Positions 4,310 to 6,006 of a DNA stretch of 6,006 nt are shown piece by piece. The translations under genes and the position numbers were made by a program. The first letter of the stretch is position 1, and every line of letters starts with the position of its first letter. Below the pieces are notes generated by a model. It was given only the letters and a program-made list of their open reading frames with translations, made no database searches and was not told where the DNA came from. Origin of the DNA: Rhodanobacteraceae bacterium (GTDB taxonomy: Bacteria; Pseudomonadota; Gammaproteobacteria; Xanthomonadales; Rhodanobacteraceae); NCBI GenBank assembly GCA_025924775.1, contig JAICHS010000147.1:1-6006 (forward strand). Direction: 5' to 3'.

Positions 4310-6006
4310 ATGAATCACGTGGTGGATGAACGCAGGGCCTCGGAGTTGCTGGGCGCGGACGGGCCGTTCGCACGCGAGGTGCCGAATTTTGCGCCGCGCG
4401 CGACGCAGCAGCGGATGGCCGATGCGGTGGCGTGCGCGCTGGACGATCACGGCGTGCTGGTGGCCGAGGCCGGTACCGGCACCGGCAAGACGTTCGCGTA
4501 CCTGGTGCCGGCGTTGCTGTCGGGCAAGCGGGTGATCGTATCGACCGGCACGCGCAACCTGCAGGATCAGCTGTTCCATCGCGACCTGCCGCGGGTGTTG
4601 TCGATCCTGGGCGTGAAGGCGGACGTCGCGTTGCTGAAGGGTCGCGCCAATTACCTGTGCAAGTACCGCCTGCAGCAGACGGTCGAATCCGGCCAGTTCC
4701 GGTCGCGCACGCAGGTGGACGATCTGCAGAAGGTGCGCGAGTGGGCCGCGCGCACCCGTACCGGTGATCGCGCCGAGCTGGCCGAAGTGCCGGAAGGCTC
4801 GCCGCTGTGGCCGCGCGTCACCTCCACCGCGGAAAACTGCCTGGGCACCGAGTGCCCGTTCTACGACGAATGCTTCGTGTTCCAGGCACGTCGGCGCGCG
4901 CAGGAAGCCGAACTGGTGGTGGTGAACCACCACTTGTTGCTATCCGACCTGGCGCTGAAGCGCGAGGGTTTCGGCGCGATCCTGCCCGAGGCCGAGGCCT
5001 ACATCCTGGACGAGGCGCACCAGTTGCCGGAACTGGCGGGCCAGTATTTTTCCGTAGGCATCAGTGCCCGCCAGGTGCAGGAGCTGGCGGCCGATACCCT
5101 GGCCGAATGTGCGGGCCAGCCGGGCGCGCTGGCGGTACTGCAGCCGGCGCTGGACCACGCCAACGACGCGTTGCGCCAGGCGCGGCTGGCGTTTGACACG
5201 TTGCCCCGGCGTGGCGCCTTCGCGCAGCTGGAAGCCGATGCGGGGGCAGCCGAAGCCCTGCAGAACCTGGGCGAGGCGCTGAATGACCTGGCTGGCGTGT
5301 CGACCGGGCAGGCCGAGCGTTCCAAGGGGTTGGCCAGCGTGCACGCGCGCTGCGTGGTGCTGGACCAGCGCCTGCAGCGCATCGCGGGCACCGATGGCGA
5401 AGGCGAGGTGCGCTGGTATGAACTGTCCGAGCGCGGCTTCGAGTTGAGTGCGACGCCGCTGGATCTGGCGCCGCAACTGCAGGCACTGCGCGCCGCGACC
5501 GACGCGGCGTGGATCCACACGTCCGCGACACTCGCGGTGGCCGGCCATTTCGAACACTTCACACAGCAGATGGGGCTGGTCGATCCGGTAACGCTGGACC
5601 TCGGCAGTCCGTTCGATTACGCGCACCAGGCGCTCTGCTGGTTGCCGCAAGGTTTGCCGGAACCGGCCGCGCGGGATTACACCGCGCGCGTACTCGAAAC
5701 CGTGCGTCCGGTGCTGGAAGCATCGAACGGTCGGGCGTTTCTGCTGTTCACGTCGCACCGCGCGCTGCGGCTGGCGGCCGACCTGTTGGCCGACGCGCCG
5801 TGGCCGTTGTTCGTGCAGGGCACCGCGCCGCGCCACCAGTTGCTGTCCGATTTCCGCGATTCCGGCAACGGCGTGCTGCTGGGTGCAGCCAGTTTCTGGG
5901 AAGGCGTGGACGTGGTCGGCGAAGCGCTGAGCGTCGTGGTGATCGACAAGCTGCCGTTCGCCTCGCCCGACGATCCGGTGTTGCAGGCGCGCCTCGACGC
6001 GGTGCG
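4310..6006 (+). CDS. DinG/YoaA-type ATP-dependent iron-sulfur DNA helicase (3' end beyond window)
   Basis: This is a superfamily 2 XPD/DinG-like 5'-3' DNA helicase, of the YoaA branch by overall look, acting in DNA repair in the cytoplasm. In E. coli YoaA works with the polymerase III chi subunit HolC. From ATG 4310, 565 complete codons are visible; family length is about 640, so roughly 70 residues are cut off by the edge. Motifs appear in order: Q-like element ATQQRMADAV (31-40), Walker A GTGTGKT (55-61), motif Ia STGTRNLQDQL (78-88), four iron-sulfur cysteines C117, C177, C182 and C188, VVVNHHLLL (203-211), Walker B DEAH (234-237), TSATL (404-408), FLLFTSHRAL (477-486), GAASFWEGVD (525-534) and IDKLPF (545-550). 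Every catalytic element expected in this span is present. It diverges from the RodZ-like gene. I see no LexA box upstream, so SOS control is not supported. Confidence 0.95.
   Translation, partial: MNHVVDERRASELLGADGPFAREVPNFAPRATQQRMADAVACALDDHGVLVAEAGTGTGKTFAYLVPALLSGKRVIVSTGTRNLQDQLFHRDLPRVLSILGVKADVALLKGRANYLCKYRLQQTVESGQFRSRTQVDDLQKVREWAARTRTGDRAELAEVPEGSPLWPRVTSTAENCLGTECPFYDECFVFQARRRAQEAELVVVNHHLLLSDLALKREGFGAILPEAEAYILDEAHQLPELAGQYFSVGISARQVQELAADTLAECAGQPGALAVLQPALDHANDALRQARLAFDTLPRRGAFAQLEADAGAAEALQNLGEALNDLAGVSTGQAERSKGLASVHARCVVLDQRLQRIAGTDGEGEVRWYELSERGFELSATPLDLAPQLQALRAATDAAWIHTSATLAVAGHFEHFTQQMGLVDPVTLDLGSPFDYAHQALCWLPQGLPEPAARDYTARVLETVRPVLEASNGRAFLLFTSHRALRLAADLLADAPWPLFVQGTAPRHQLLSDFRDSGNGVLLGAASFWEGVDVVGEALSVVVIDKLPFASPDDPVLQARLDAV

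Noticed and set aside
3779..4933. Open frame of 384 codons on the minus strand across the helicase and RodZ-like genes
   Set aside because: It overlaps two well-supported genes, crosses the divergent promoter region, and has shadow-like composition.
4940..5836. Open frame of 298 codons antisense to the helicase gene
   Set aside because: It mirrors a gene with all helicase motifs in order. Its product is rich in Arg, Gln and Ala with no recognisable domain, as expected for an antisense shadow in GC-rich DNA.

Overview
The window is GC-rich, densely packed bacterial chromosome. Gene content and codon style suggest a gammaproteobacterium, most likely in or near the Xanthomonadales (Lysobacter/Rhodanobacter type). 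That placement is inferred from protein resemblance, not from a marker gene. I see no mobile element, CRISPR array, tRNA or rRNA.

Layout from left to right. (1) Positions 1-134 hold the 3' end of an unrecognised plus-strand gene, followed by a small hairpin. (2) Positions 283-1781 hold a tight minus-strand cluster, transcribed from right to left: a GNAT acetyltransferase and then two tandem DUF202 (YidG/YidH-like) membrane proteins. (3) From 1799 to 2808, running the other way, is a queE-queD pair overlapping by ATGA. It covers two steps of 7-deazaguanine (queuosine precursor) synthesis: QueD makes 6-carboxytetrahydropterin and QueE makes 7-carboxy-7-deazaguanine. FolE, QueC and QueF are not in the window. 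(4) Positions 2827-3258 (minus) hold the C-terminal two thirds of a CDP-alcohol phosphatidyltransferase that has lost its start. (5) Positions 3355-4116 (minus) encode an exported protein with TPR-like helices and a RodZ-type C-terminal beta domain, followed by a long hairpin. (6) After a divergent GC-rich gap, a DinG/YoaA-type iron-sulfur DNA helicase starts at 4310 (plus) and runs off the right edge.

Most of this is housekeeping, and I found no clear new multi-gene system. The points that stand out are a QueD homologue lacking the CxxxHGH cysteine, the decapitated CDP-alcohol phosphatidyltransferase, the stand-alone RodZ-like exported protein, the DUF202 gene pair, and the very short divergent GNAT/queE junction where a promoter candidate bears on the choice of start codon.
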